A DNA stretch of 64,000 bases from Leptodactylus fallax (GCA_947044405.1 CAMRHE010000028.1:6987001-7051000); one strand, 5' to 3'. Shown: positions 12,084-24,412, counted from the first letter of the stretch. Program-made: numbers and translations. The notes: generated by a model from the letters alone, not told the origin.

Positions 12084-14180
12084 ATTAAAGGTTTAATCAC
12101 CCCCACCGATCAGGAGAACAGGGGCCCGAAAGGCCCATGAAGCCTCCTTACGAATGAACCACTAGTTCAACCACTGCATGCCCAGCACTGTATTCCCTTC
12201 AGAGATTGCAGTCCCTGCAGCCCCATTGAACAGAATGGAGCGCTGGCCAAATGGAGGATTTAGGGGGACTTCCAGGCCCTCATTCTCCTGATTGCTGGGG
12301 GTCCCAGTGGTCAGACCCCACCAATCTGACTCTTATCCCCTATACTGTGGATTGAGGATAAATAATGGCAGAAGCCCTTTAAGTGAACTGGAACAGAGAG
12401 CACCAGCAAAGATTGTCTCTCACCTTGGAAGATGCAGCACATCCCTCCATTACAGGGACAGCCCATTAATTCTACTGAACCCCCTGTAATTCTTTATTTC
12501 ACCTGAGGAGGCACTGCAGGGAAACTGAATGTTTGCTGTTGAACCACTGACTGATCACTGGAGTAGGAAACCTCGTGATCATCTTATAGTCAAGGGACTC
12601 TTCTTACAAAGAGGGATTGTCCGAAGTGCTTAGTCCCTTTCAGAAGGTACAAACTTGCCATTTTTAGCAGCTCCATAAATCTCACCCATACTGTGACACC
12701 CAAAGGCACCAACTTGTACTCCCAGACGTAAATAGTTTTTCATCCTTTCCTCTAAAAATTGATGTGAATTATGGGTCAGATCATTTTCCAGACTCCTTGA
12801 ATGATGTCTCTGGCCCAGCAGTCTGGTTTCTCCCTGTAATCCAGTGTGTGGCGGCTCCACAGCGTCTGGTAAGGCCTCACAGATGGTTGTAGATAGGGAT
12901 TACTTAATTACAATGCTGGGATGTTTTAAAGGCACAGCGCACACAAGTCTGCAGGAGACGCAGATCAGGGCCCAGATCTGATGTAATCCATTACCCTCCT
13001 ATTCTAGGCTACATTTTATTTATTGCCACCGGAGACAGATAGAAATGGATGACAAAACAAGAAAAGCTGACAGAAAACTCCAGTTTTATAAAACCACATT
13101 CACATGAATTGTTCTTCACACATGACCGTGGCCTAATTTTCTCCATTTCTGCTGGATATCAAATAAGGAGGGTAAATTATTGCTGCGCCTCCTGGCCGTG
13201 CTTGGCGCCGACTCTTCCCGCTGAACTGCACTAGCCATGTTTCTGTCCTTGCCTATAGTGTTCACTGGCCTTTTAAGAAATTCTAAGACCTGTAGTCTGT
13301 TCCCAACCCATCTCCAATCTCCTGCGGGCTATTTAAGGCACAGGATGCTGCCTGTTCAAAATGGGTTCCTAGCTTGCTGGTTCCTTCACTTAGCTTTTGT
13401 CTGACTAGTATTTGAACTCAACTTGTTATCTGTCCCTGCAAATTTATCCATGTGCAGCAATCCACTGGAGGGACCTGGAGGCTGGGAATTATAGTAGAGA
13501 TGGTGGTAGTTGTCACAGGTGACCAGTAGACTTGACCAATTCCTCTAGTTCACCTCCTGAGCTGGTGCAGAGCAGAGGGGGCCTGCAGGGTACCATATGG
13601 TGGTGGTAGTAGTTTCCTCAGGGCACTTTCTTATGGTCTTCAGCCTTCCGCATTGGAAGGGTCCTTGATGGTAGTGCAAGTATTGACTCTGGAGACACAG
13701 GGTTGGAAATGGTAACAGCTTGAACTTTACTTGCAATAGTAAACAGCAACCAACTGCTTCCAATACAATATGGAGGTGCAAATCGTATAGTAGTTGCACT
13801 GTGGATGAGGGGTAAGACAGAATATGCCTGGACTAATAGAATATTCATGACTTAACTCCTCTTCCTCTACCTTTCTTTCTGTTCTGTATACTCCCAGGGT
13901 GGCTCTGTCAGTCTCGTGGTGCAGCAGGGTTTCTTCTCCAAGGCCTTTGACGTCCTCAGACTCTCTCCATTCCTGACCTCAGCCTGTACCTGACTATAAC
14001 TCCTACCTGATCCCGCAGTGTTATACACCAGGGCCTCTCAACTTGCCTGACTCAACTGATAGAATCCATTGTTAGATGAGTGATGGGTTGTGATATGGAT
14101 GGTGATGTCTAAAACCCAGGATCAGTCCATGATCATCTAAGGAGACCTATAAGGAGGGTCTTGTTGAAGAGAAGGAGCAT
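12084..14180. other. No gene seen; fragments of dispersed repeats
   Basis: 12290-12385 is a diverged minus-strand copy of the GATCAG-type repeat. 13440-13860 contains GCAGCAATC, GGTGGTGGTAGTAG and TGATGGTAGTGCA blocks that recur near 51430 and at 58100-58200, so it is an interspersed repeat of unknown class. Short open frames here overlap on both strands and are not convincing. Confidence 0.5.
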
Positions 14181-14182
14181 AA

Positions 14183-14432
14183 TGCTGGCCATACACTTAG
14201 GATAGCTGTCGGCTGAACTCTTGTTTGGCCAGTAGCTATCTCCCCTGCCTTCCCCATAAACATGCACACTCAGCTTGACTGATCAGTGTATGTATCAGGA
14301 ATGGGAAGTGGAAAAAAAAAGTCACTGCTAAACTATCTGATCCTTATCTCTATACACATTAGATGGTTGGCTTGGCTCATTGAAATTGGTGAGCTCAGCA
14401 GATACTCATCTAATGTGTATGGGCTCCTTAAA
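14183..14432. mobile_element. Hairpin MITE with GGCCATACAC ends
   Basis: The left end is TGGCCATACACTTAGGATAG. The right end contains CATCTAATGTGTATGGGCTC, its imperfect reverse complement. An inner CACATTAGATGGTTGG segment (about 14356) also pairs with the right arm. No coding capacity and no certain target duplication. Confidence 0.55.
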
Positions 14433-15270
14433 TCACATCCAAGCTATACCTCCTGTCCTTTGGAGAATTCCTTAGGGAGCAAATCCAGAAATGGCGGTGA
14501 CTGCGCTATAATGATAGTCCTGACTTTTGTAGGTGATGGCAAGAAGGGTTCAGTCAGGTGTCCTCAGGCATCATGGGCGAATGCTTATCTAGGCCCTCAT
14601 ACACACAGAGGATACATGGTGAAGGGGGACACGTGTCTGAAGGCAGAGCTTCACTTTATTATGTGATAATAGTAATATTACATGACTTCTCTGTGCCTGG
14701 ATATTCTACAGAGAAATGTGAAGGTATAGCAGCAGAATATACAGAGTGCAGCCAAAGGGTTACTATCAAGGTGAGACGTAGTCCTGATTGTAATGAGGCT
14801 GTTACATTTACAGAGTGTTCTCCGGCCAAGCTCACATACACCGAGGCTTAATAGTCATATCCTGAACAGCAGTTAATGGTCAACTGACAGATATCTCATT
14901 ACCCAGACCGCGGCTTCATCCTCATGACTTGGCCAAGTTTCTACTGAATTCTGTTTCTGATATATTACTGGATTTTACTGTCCTTTTTATGCCAGAAACT
15001 TTTTTTGTTGCTAGGAAATACATAAATAGTGTGCAAAATAGAAAATTTCATACCTGCAGGTTTAGAAGACGCCACACCTTAGAGAGATCATAACCTGACG
15101 GTGGAAATTTCAAAGACTTCTTGGCATAGATAAGATCTGGCCAGAAATGATTTGTTTGCATAAACAAGTAAAAGAAGAAGTTAAGATGTTAACCTCATTC
15201 ACACAGGGCAGTTTTGATGCATTTTTCACCAGTATTATAATAGATACTTGGTAGGTGGGAGCTCTGGTAT
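14433..15270. other. No gene seen
   Basis: Open frames of 60-126 codons occur on both strands near 14290-14850, but none shows a domain, and the 126-codon frame begins inside the MITE. I see no splice-flanked coding segment. Confidence 0.4.
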
Positions 15271-15274
15271 AGAT

Positions 15275-15672
15275 TTTGCATTAATAAAGTGTATAATATA
15301 CTGCAGGCGAAGATAAGAAGAAACTTTGTAATATATCTAATTAATTTAAAATGCTCCTTTCTCCATTATCCGGCTGCTTTCTATCATAACTTCCATCGTC
15401 CGTATTCAGAGGGGGAGACGGCTCTCAGCCTCACAGACAGATTGAGTTTTGCTTAACCATAGAAGTGTATGAAGAGGGTTGGGGGAAGAGAGGCTGCTAG
15501 ATGGAGACAAAGGATGAATGATATCAGACAGAGTGAACAGTTAAGGTAGAAAGCAGTCTGATCATTGGAGAAAGAAGCACTTTTCATTAATAATATATAT
15601 TACAAAGTTTCTTATAGCCACCTGTAGTATTCATTTATGTAAAGTTGTTTAATAATTGGAGGTTCACTTTAA
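15275..15672. mobile_element. Long hairpin (MITE-like)
   Basis: Left arm AGAAACTTTGTAATATATCT plus ...CTCCTTTCTCCA (15318-15365) pairs with the right arm TGGAGAAAGAAGCACTTTTC ... ATATTACAAAGTTTCTTA (15567-15615). The block ends in GGTTCACTTTAAG. The middle holds an unpaired purine-rich loop. Non-coding. Confidence 0.65.
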
Positions 15673-15682
15673 GACTCAGGAG

Positions 15683-15780
15683 CTTAAAGGGGATTGCCAG
15701 GCTAAATAATGGATGACCTATCTTAAGGATAAATCATCAATGAAAGATTGGCAGGGGTCTGAAACCCGGGCCAAGCAGCT
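15683..15780. repeat. Dispersed repeat, diverged copy of the 8045-8175 family
   Basis: AAAGGGGATTGCCAGG followed by GATGACCTATCTTAAGGATA and ATCATCAATG resembles the family described at 8045. It lies immediately 5' of a MITE. Confidence 0.5.
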
Positions 15781-15785
15781 ACTTA

Positions 15786-16147
15786 GGGTGGGTTCACACT
15801 TGCGCCGGCACTCCGTCCGCCGCAAATCCGACCTAAATGTGGGAAAACTGGATAGGGAAAGGTTTGCGACACTTTGCTTATAAACCCATTCTATGGGTTT
15901 TTAAAGCAATGCGCTGGTGTGCGCTTACACCCTATGCGCCGCGAAGCTGGTTTTTTTTCGTCGGACACAAAGTCCTGCATGTCTGACGAAAAAAACGGCT
16001 TTGCGGTGCAGAGGGTGTAAGCGCACACCCGCGCATTGCTTTAAAAACCCATAGAAGTGAATGGGTTTATAAGCAAAGCATCGCAAACCTTTCCCTATCC
16101 AGTTTTCTGACATTTAGGTAGGATTCGCGGCGGATGGAGTGTCGGCA
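15786..16147. mobile_element. Palindromic MITE, same family as 54507-54901, right end lost
   Basis: TTA at 15783-15785 precedes GGGTGGGTTCACACTTGCG. The two halves are near reverse complements: GGATAGGGAAAGGTTTGCGA and CCATTCTATGGGTTTTTAAAGC on the left return inverted on the right, with a loop near GTCGGACACAAAGTCC. The right arm stops at GGATGGAGTGTCGGCA, so the last ~18 bp and the second TTA are missing. The intact relative at 54507 shows what was lost. Confidence 0.8.
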
Positions 16148-17218
16148 CATCACCATACATTAATACAGTGGCTGTGCTTGGTATCACAGCTCACCCCACT
16201 CACTTGAATGGGACTGAGCTGCAATCAGTCCATGTGTCCAATAAACATAACATCACATTTTTAAGTTGCTCTTGGGATTGATGAATTGGGTGCTCTGTGT
16301 CTTGCCCCTCTGCCTTGCTAGGGTCCTCTGCATGGGGCCCTCTGCTGAGTCCATCCACCTCATGTAACCCTTCAACAGTGGCCACTTGGTTGATAAAACT
16401 TCTGTCATTCTGTCATATCTAATGACCATTGCTCTACAAGTAAACACAAAAATATTTTTAAAAAAATTCTGCCCAAATGACCTTTTAGTGCCCTCAACAA
16501 CAGTAACAAACTACAAGCTAATTGTTCCTTCCCCATGAAGGAACCCCCAGACGTCTTTCTTTACCTCTTGTTACTTTCATGTAAATAATAAGAACCAGAG
16601 AGTCAGTTCTGTTTACGCGGTTACAACAATTGCCTAGTAACTGTTGCTTAGATTGACAAATAACCTACATCGTGAAAAAACGGACACAAACCTAATCAAG
16701 CCAGAAATGTTTACAGCTGTCGCCGACTAGATCTGTAAAAAGAGGAAAAATATTGTATTTACTATCTTGGCCAGGATAAAGTATTTGGGGAAAAAAGGAG
16801 CTAAATTTTTGTGTTCTTCCTGGCATCACTTGGGGCAAAGGATTGATTCAGTTTATATGGTATTTTATATAAAAAGTGTATTATGTCTATTGTTATGCTG
16901 CCATCTAGTGGCTAACTTGAATATTTACTGTTGTGGCCTTGTAATACGTTGTAGCAAGACCTTTGGGTCACATGAGCTTCCTATGTAGGTCCTCAAGACA
17001 GGGAAAGCGTTGTGCTGATTCAGAACACAGATTATGCTCAATTATGTCAGAGATGTGACTAAATAATATAATACATAAGCACCTTCTTGTTGGACCCACC
17101 CATTGGGTCATGTGGACCAGGTAGGTGGCGCTGTCTTGGCTCCAGTTTGCCGGGTTCTGACGCCACCAGTGGATTTAGCAGAAGAGAGAAGTATAAGTGT
17201 TTCCTGTACATTGCACAT
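16148..17218. other. No gene seen
   Basis: No supported exon. The only notable item is a minus-strand CTCF-core-like site (TGCCATCTAGTGGC) at 16899-16912. Confidence 0.4.
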
Positions 17219-17310
17219 TCCTTTTGAAGTCACTTTTGGCTTTGGCTCAAAAAGCGCAGCAAAACCTGCAAGAAAAACTCTGTATTTCTGCAATGTGTGG
17301 TCTCAGCCTA
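17219..17310. repeat. Right half of a GGCTGAGACC-ended MITE
   Basis: AAAAACTCTGTATTTCTGCA followed by ATGTGTGGTCTCAGCC and TAA is the reverse complement of the left end at 36030 (GGCTGAGACCGCACGTTGCA preceded by TTA). The inner CACTTTTGGCTTTGGCT also has its counterpart near 36125. Only this half is present here. Confidence 0.6.
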
Positions 17311-17312
17311 AA

Positions 17313-17790
17313 TAGGTCCTGCAGGATTATGAGGTCATTAGTATCACAATGATGTGTTGTGTGAAAGAGGCTGCAGCATTTGCCAAGCACAGTGCCATAC
17401 TTTGTAGAGTGGCTGCTCCTGGTATTGCAACTTTTTAAATTATGAAAGTCTGATTACCTGTAACTGCCACTAGGAGGCGCTTTCTTCATATAAAGGTATA
17501 CAGCTCCTAATGAGGCAGCCAGAATTTTATCAATCTATCAGTGTATGGATGGACACGGGGATTTTGCGTTCTGTGATAAGGAAGTATAATAAATGTTTTA
17601 CGCACACATACATATACTCTATATTTACTTCCTATAGCATTTTACTTATTCTCCATCTCTATTTTATTGTGGAGGAGGGGCTTCTTCTGCGTTGACTATA
17701 TTGATGTTATATCACATAGCAGTGGCAGTCAATCTCTGTGAAGCATTACATAACTATGGATGGTTCACCTTATAATAATGTTTCACAGAA
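17313..17790. other. No gene seen
   Basis: Unremarkable sequence apart from a + strand CTCF-core-like site, CCACTAGGAGGCGC, at 17467-17480. Confidence 0.4.
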
Positions 17791-17794
17791 TAAT

Positions 17795-18270
17795 GGCCCA
17801 TTATGCCCCCATACAGTATCATGCCCCACTTATGCCCTAATATAATGGCCCTTTATGCCCCCATACGATATAATGGCCCCTCATGCCCCAAAACATCATA
17901 ATGGTAATTTCCTCTTTATGCGCCCACACAGTATAATGATCCCCTTATTATGCGGTATAATGGCTACTTTATGCCTCCATACAGCATAATGGCCTTTTTT
18001 TGTCCCCATACAGTATAATGGCCTTTTTTTGTCCCCATACAGTATAATGGCCTTTTTTTGTCTCCATATAGTATAATGGCCTCCTTATGTGCTTTTATAG
18101 TATAATGCCCTCCTTATGTTCCTCTTCAGTATAGTAGCCCCTTATGCCCCCATACAGTACAATGACCCCCTAATGTGTCCATGTAATATAATGACCTTTT
18201 TATGTCCCCATACAGTGTTATGACCCCCTTAGGCCCTTTATAATGGCCCCCTTATAACCCATACAGTACG
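17795..18270. repeat. ~29-bp minisatellite
   Basis: About 16 units of the type CCCCATACAGTATAATGGCC plus TTTTTTTGT. Three adjacent copies at 17990-18070 are almost identical, while the flanks are degraded. Read on the minus strand the unit is GGGGCCATTATACTGTATGG, close to the unit at 21300-21500. Confidence 0.85.
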
Positions 18271-18285
18271 CTTTACGCTTGCCTC

Positions 18286-18580
18286 CCCGCCCACCTGCAT
18301 TATAATATTTTGCAGAGCCCCAGGAAACAATCGGTGCTACAGATTTCATAATTACTGACCACTCTTTACTTCTTAGACCCCCCTATCCCCTACCCTATCA
18401 ATGCTGGAGCAGGCGATGGGCGGGGAGCCCAGGGAGCCAAGAATGGAGTAATTATGAAATGGGTACTCGCAGATCAATCTTGTCACCAGTGCAATAAGCA
18501 CTTCCATCTGTATTGGGCACACTTATGGACACACTTATTTTAGAAACTGAGTGACCCCCCCAAAGGCACCATGCAGCACA
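18286..18580. repeat. Imperfect inverted repeat
   Basis: TTTCATAATTAC at 18344-18355 pairs with GTAATTATGAAA at 18448-18459, and CCCCGCCCA near 18285 pairs with TGGGCGGGG near 18418. This looks like another degraded hairpin element. Non-coding. Confidence 0.45.
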
Positions 18581-18684
18581 GCTGCTGAGGTTTATCAGGT
18601 GACGTCCCTGATATGATAGGTGGCCCCACTCAGTATAGTACCCTCTATACAGTATAATGCCATCTTAGTGGCTCTACACAATAT

Positions 18685-18965
18685 AATATAGAGTTGTGTG
18701 TTGTATATTAAAGTTCTGCGTGTAGATGAGGTTTGTATATCAGAGTTGTGTGTGTTGGAGGGTTGTGTATAACAGAGCTGTATGTGCTGTATAGTAGAGG
18801 TGTATGTATTGTATAGCAGAGTAGTGTATGCTGTATAGCAGTGTTGTGTGTGTTGTATAGCATACCAGAGTTGTGTGTATAGATGAACTGTGTATAGCAA
18901 GACTGTGTGTGCTTTGTAGCAGAGCTGTGTAGGTGTATATTGTATGTACTAACAAGATGTGTGCA
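18685..18965. repeat. Degenerate minisatellite, ~30-bp unit
   Basis: Repeats of AGAGTTGTGTGTGTTGTATA type, about nine units, with drift in spacing. Overlapping minus-strand frames of 71-101 codons rich in T, H and Y are products of the repeat. Confidence 0.7.
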
Positions 18966-19630
18966 CATCACCACCTGCTATTATACCTGAAAGCTGCCAA
19001 AAACTGGGATCTTATATGGTGACATTCAATGGTTGAAAATGTGTTATCTAACTGGAATTTTTCCGCCTGTCAGAAAAGTTTTATACCTTCATCTCTAGTA
19101 ATAATCGTTATTATTTTAGCATGTAATAGATATCGCTAGAGAGGCGGTCGGCGTATTTTACTCTATAAAGATCAGGTATGGACAGGACAGGGACAGGGTC
19201 AAATATAAACTATATCGATGACTTTGTGTATGAGTTGTGTAAGTGTTTGGTGCAACTCTTTTGGCGCTGCAACTTGGACGATGGTAAACGTCTGGGTCAC
19301 AGCACCAATAGACTTCCTGGTTATGTTCAGAGGGGTATTACATAAAATACCTCTGTGATTAGGCTCAGAGGGGTATTACATTATCCCTCTATGTGATAAT
19401 CAGAGAGCAAATCTATAGTATGCACTCTGATAGATAAGAGAAGGGATAACATGGCAGAAGTCCCTGCTATCCCCCCCCCCTCCGGGGTCACATACAGGTT
19501 AAGCACAGACAATGATGATTTCTCATTGTCTCTGCAGTCTGCAGCTCTGCTCCTTCCCCCTCCTTCCTCCTTCACACAACTCTAAGATGTTGCCTTAGGC
19601 AGGAGGGGGGAGGACACTTTAGAGCCCCAT
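18966..19630. other. No gene seen
   Basis: The phrase TCAGAGGGGTATTACAT occurs twice near 19327 and 19367. Nothing coding was recognised. Confidence 0.4.
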
Positions 19631-19633
19631 ATC

Positions 19634-19925
19634 TCAGGATTTGTTAGGACTATGAAGATGAGCTTGGATTCATTTTAAAGATGAGATTTTATCTTTAAAA
19701 TGGTACCTAGATCACCATGATAGTCCTTACAGATTTTAAGCGATTCACTGTTAAAAACGCTGTCGGGAATTGAGATCTGCGATGGGATCTCAATGCCGAA
19801 CATCGTTTTCACCAGCAAATCGCTCTGGATTTGTAAGGACTATCATGGTGATCTTGGTATCATTTTAAAGATGAGATTCTCATCTATAAAAAGGATCCAA
19901 GGTCATCTTCATAGCCCTGCAGTTT
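19634..19925. repeat. Long inverted repeat with ~95-bp arms
   Basis: The left arm (about 19637-19735) runs from GATTTGTTAGGACTATGAAG to CACCATGATAGTCCTTACAG. The right arm (about 19828-19922) runs from GATTTGTAAGGACTATCATG to AGGTCATCTTCATAGCCCTG and is its reverse complement with few mismatches. The arms are separated by about 95 bp. Each arm is itself partly palindromic around CATTTTAAAGATGAGA. Confidence 0.8.
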
Positions 19926-19950
19926 TCCCCACAGTTTAATGTTTCTTTCC

Positions 19951-19956
<6 letters not shown>

Positions 19957-19987
<31 letters not shown>
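19957..19987. repeat. (CA)n microsatellite
   Basis: An uninterrupted CA dinucleotide run of about 15 repeats. Confidence 0.97.
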
Positions 19988-19992
<5 letters not shown>

Positions 19993-20207
19993 ACCCACTA
20001 ATACTCACCTCTCCTTCCTCCCTTGCTGTCTCGGTCATGAGTCTTGTGGGAGCTGCAGGCGCAAGGTAAGTGATGTCATCACATTGTGCCTGCAGCTCCC
20101 AGGGAAGAGAGAATGAATGGTAAAGCTAGGAGCGGACGGCTCCCTGCTTCATCATTGTATGCAACGGGGGCAGCCCCGCAGGACAACATATGCAGGACTG
20201 TCCCGAT

Positions 20208-21045
20208 GGCATACCTCCCAACTTTCAAAGGATAGAAAGAGAGACAGAATGTGCAGTGTGAAAATTTAGCTCCACCCACTTCTACACTGACTCCGCCCAT
20301 TGTATTCCATTTTTCTATGTGCCCACCCCACACAGTGTAATCCTCCTATAGTCACCCCAACATTATATGCCCCCATATTATAACGTTCCCCTCCAATTGC
20401 CCCACAGTATGAAGTCCCCTCTCCTGGTGCCCCAGTTTAAACTGGGGGCAACTAGAGGGGGCCATTAAACTGGGGCAGCTGGAGGGGGACATTAAACCGT
20501 GGGGGTAGCTGTAGGGGGACATTAAACTGGGGGCAACTAGAGGCAGACATTTCCCCCTCCAGCTACCCTCACAGTTTAATGTCCTCCTCCAGTTGCCCTC
20601 AGTTTAATGCCCCCCTTCCAACTTGCCCCCAGTTTAATGTCCCCCTCCAGCTGCCCCCAGTTTAATGTCACCCTCCATCTACCCCCCCAGTTTAAAGTTC
20701 CTCTTCATCTTCCCCCAGATTAATGTCCCCCTTCATCTGCCCCCAGTTTAATGTTCCCCCTTCATCTGCCCCCAGTTTAATGTTCCCCCTTCATCTGCCC
20801 CCAGTTTAATATCCCCCTTCATCTGCCCCAAGTTTGATGTCCCCCCTTCATCTGCCACCAGTTTAACATAATAAAACACTGATACTCACCTCTCCTCTCT
20901 CCCCTGCCGCTCTGTGAAGTCTATTCTTCTGGACTGTTCAGGGAGCTGCAGGCGCAATGAGAGGATGCAGATGAGTTCATGCCGGGACATACTTCCCGCC
21001 GACCGGGACAGGACCCCGAATCTGGGACAGTTGGGAATGGCCCTG
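20208..21045. mobile_element. Probable non-autonomous element with an internal minisatellite
   Basis: The left side reads GCATACCTCCCAACTTTCAA and the right side GGGACAGTTGGGAATGGCC, an imperfect inverted relation. Between them lie a 20280-20340 segment, a ~29-bp minisatellite (20440-20870) and a CTGATACTCACCTCTCC segment (20879-20895). The plan resembles the hAT-like element at 4597-6845. Target duplication not determined. Confidence 0.45.
20440..20870. repeat. ~29-bp minisatellite in both orientations
   Basis: 20440-20550 carries units of the form GGGGGACATTAAACTGGGGG. From 20550 to 20870 the same unit appears inverted (CCCCCAGTTTAATGTCCCCC and variants with TTCATCTG). The array therefore flips orientation near 20550. 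Confidence 0.85.
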
Positions 21046-21299
21046 CCTTTGACCACCAAGGAAGTTTTCATAAGTATTAAATATTTTTTAATACTTTTTA
21101 ATATTTGTCACAAATGACATTTTAATGGGGGCAGAGTTTCAGTCTCGTCAGATTTATTATCATATATGCCAGCTTTCTGGTGTAAATGATGCCTGAAATA
21201 AGGACTGGTACAGGCCCTGCCAGAGGATGCGACTGATTTATGATGAGGCCTGGCCTGTGTCATTAGGAGCATCCGCCACTGGGACAGAGATCAAACCAG

Positions 21300-21510
21300 T
21301 AAATGGACATTATACAGTGTGGAGCCACTAAGGGGACATTATACTCTGAGGGGGCACTACGGGGGGCATTATACTCTGAGGGGCCACTAATTGGGCATTA
21401 TACTCTGAGGGGCCACTAATTGGGCATTATACTCTGACTCTGAGGGGCCACTAAGGGGGCATTATACTCTAAGGGGGCACTAAGGTGGCACTATATGGCA
21501 TCAGAACCAC
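21300..21510. repeat. ~29-bp minisatellite
   Basis: About seven units of the form GAGGGGCCACTAAGGGGGCA plus TTATACTCT. The unit shares GGGGCCACTA with the 5052-5600 array. Confidence 0.85.
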
Positions 21511-22120
21511 TAAGGGGGCATCCTACTACAGACCTGATTGTATCCCATCCACACATTACTACAGACCTGATCATATCCTGTCCATACATGACCAAAGACC
21601 TGCCAGAGTCCTGATCCTCAGCAGTGAAATATAACCTCAATATACAGTACATGGAATCCAACCAAAGCATTCTATTATTGGTTGGTTCAGGGCTACAAAA
21701 TATGTTGACAAACTAAATACATTTTGGTTGGTCTATATGTAAGTCAGCAAGGATTGGACCTCAATTTGATTGACTTACAATATGATGTAAAATAAATTTT
21801 GACATTTTTTTCAAATAAATCTCAGTTTAGATTTATTCTCCTCTCTGTGCACACTGACTGTGAAATAACACTACACTCATTCTACACTTATATTGTCAGA
21901 GAATATGCTGTATCACTAGGGATAGGCCGTCACTGATACATCCTGAAAATCAGAGTTAGATCTTCCAGTTTCTATGTAAAATTGTGTCTAAAACAAACAG
22001 GGCAGCGAGGCTTTTTTCTGTTAGAGAGTTGTGATCAATAAGTGATTAGGTTCTACTTATTAACCCCTTATAGAAACAGCCAAATTTAGACATTACACCT
22101 CTGGCAAGTGTTCTCATATC
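21511..22120. other. No gene seen
   Basis: Nothing coding recognised. The sequence is AT-rich with short open frames only. Confidence 0.4.
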
Positions 22121-22340
22121 AGTGGCAGAAATCTATACCAGCAAGGAGCTGGTGTCGATTTTAGCTGAGACACACGGAGGATGCGGCTACTTTGTGACAA
22201 GTTGTGCCCCTCGTCATGAATTGCGCACATCCACGCCAGTGCAAGGGACATCAAGACCAGCATACAATACCCCAGTCTTGATGAATGTGTGCCTCAGCTA
22301 AAATCTACACGAGCTTTTCGCTGGCCTATATTGCTGCTGT
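22121..22340. mobile_element. Hairpin MITE
   Basis: Left arm 22121-22175 (…GGTGTCGATTTTAGCTGAGA…) and right arm 22287-22340 (…GCCTCAGCTAAAATCTACAC…) are reverse complements over about 54 bp with few mismatches. Non-coding. Confidence 0.65.
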
Positions 22341-24410
22341 CATTTATATCACAAAAGTGGCATAAATGATAGTGAATCTGGCACGATCGTTGGTCTGCGC
22401 ACTCAGCAACATGGGGACGAAGGCATAAAAACGCCACTTGTGACTATATAGTGTATGTGCTACTGAAGCGAGCACCACTGGTGACTATTTAAGTGGAAAA
22501 TGGTGTTAAAAAGTTTCAAATCACCAGATTGCAACTTTTTTATATGAAAAAGAGTGGCATAAATCTTCCACGTAATGTTTTGGGTCAAATATATTCCATT
22601 TGCAGATTTTGTTTTTAAGACTTTATACCTTGGCCTATGTTTGGTTTATGAAGCCAATAACCTATAAGAATGTCCAACAAAATCCATAAACCATATTTTA
22701 GGAAACATATTTCATTAAACAATGCAGAAATTACTCACCAACAATATTTTATTCTCCCTACTATGCAAGTCCTGCTTTTCACACTAGATGGGGCTGTGCA
22801 AAAAGAAATCTCTATACGTGGGGAAAAAATTGGTATTCACAGAACATAATAGAGATACATTGAAAATGGTGAAGCGAGCCCACAGCGCAGCTTGTAAGCA
22901 GTGAGGTTATACCTCTTTAATGTAAAATTTATGGAAACCCTTAAGCACCAAAGGGATCTCTGCCTGGCGTTTGAGGCTAATAGCTTCCAACTGCTGAGAG
23001 TTACTCTACTTAGCCGTATTGAGGTCAGAATCTGCTCACACTTTACTGTACATAAGTTTGTAAATTCTGCTAATTTCTTCATTTTTGCTTATTTCAATAA
23101 ATGGACTTAATGGTGCTCGTTTTTCTATCCGGTCCTCAATGGGATCAGAAGTTCATGAGGTCTCATTTTAACTATGGTCATTGATGGTAACAGCAAAAAG
23201 GAGGCAGATGACGGGGAGCGTTTACTAAGTGAAGGCGCTCCACAGGCTGCAGCTCATTACTCTCCTGAAAATAAGGGTTAAGTGTTATGTGACGGGGCAA
23301 GTTATCTAAAGCATTCTCCAGACACTGCAGAACTTCTGCGGATACTAAACAACTTAAGCTGCCCAATTTCAGGGGGTTCAGGTGGCCGCCTACTGTATGT
23401 GGAGGCCTCGTGACGGTCACATTGGGTTCGGGTAATTGGATAATAACTAGCAATGTCTTTTACTCCTTTCCCAGTTCAGTACACATGAGGAGGTGCAGAA
23501 GGTGTAGTCATAAACGGGCCCAGGAGTCATAGGGGGCCCAGAAGGTGGCTCTTCCCAATGCAATGCATTATGGTTGGGGGGCCTGGTACAGATTTTGCCC
23601 TGGGTCTCAGCTTCAGGTTACACTTCTGTGCACTGCCAAAGGTTTCTATAGTATTTAATTTCAATTCAGCAGAACATATATAAAGGTAAAAAGTCATGTG
23701 AACCGAGTGTAACCTGTATATTTGGTTTTTTTCCCCACCTCAGTATTATCTCTGTATATGTGCAGTTGCTCTCTGTAACTGTGCTGAGTGAGAGTGCTCT
23801 TTGTGGTGTGGAGTGGGGGAGCTGTGTTGTGTGCCACCTCCTCTCCGTCCTACCTGGCTTCTATGTTTTACGCTAGATGTATTTGTAAGGGACTGGGGTT
23901 CATTTCAGGCAGGTTCACACAGCAGATTTCGCATCTCAGGTACACCATTTGCGCTTACCCTTAGAGACACAGAAAGGTAAAAGACAGACGTTCCATGCAG
24001 TAAGGAAAACCCCTGACAGTGCTAAGCAGGGTGACCCAAGCTGGGTGTCATAACTACCCTCTGAAGCCTTGTGCCTTCCTGAACAAAATACCTGCTCATT
24101 TCCTAATATCACCATTAGATTAGCTCTGACCAGTCTGTTTAGTATGTGCCTGATGTGGACAGTAGGGTGGTTTTTTATTTATTATTAGATTTGGCGTGTG
24201 ATCGGGAGGTTTCATCTGGCCAGGTTATATTTCACAATTATCCCATTCTAGGAGGAACAGAAGCTCAAACCGATCCAAATTACATCTCAGGTTTATCTTG
24301 TTGTTCTATTTCAAGACGCATGACCAAGGTGCAAGGTGCATTTAAAGGGGCTGTAATAATACATAAGCTTTATTTATTTTAAAAAAAAGCCAAATGGGAA
24401 ATATAAAGGA
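22341..24410. other. No gene seen; one repeat fragment at 23490-23640
   Basis: At 23490-23640 the text AGGTGTAGTCATAAACGGGCCC and the later GTTACACTTCTGTGC resemble a degraded relative of the hAT-like elements with GGCGTAACTA ends. The 69- and 81-codon frames near 22840-23110 overlap on opposite strands and show no domain. Confidence 0.4.
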
Positions 24411-24412
24411 AA

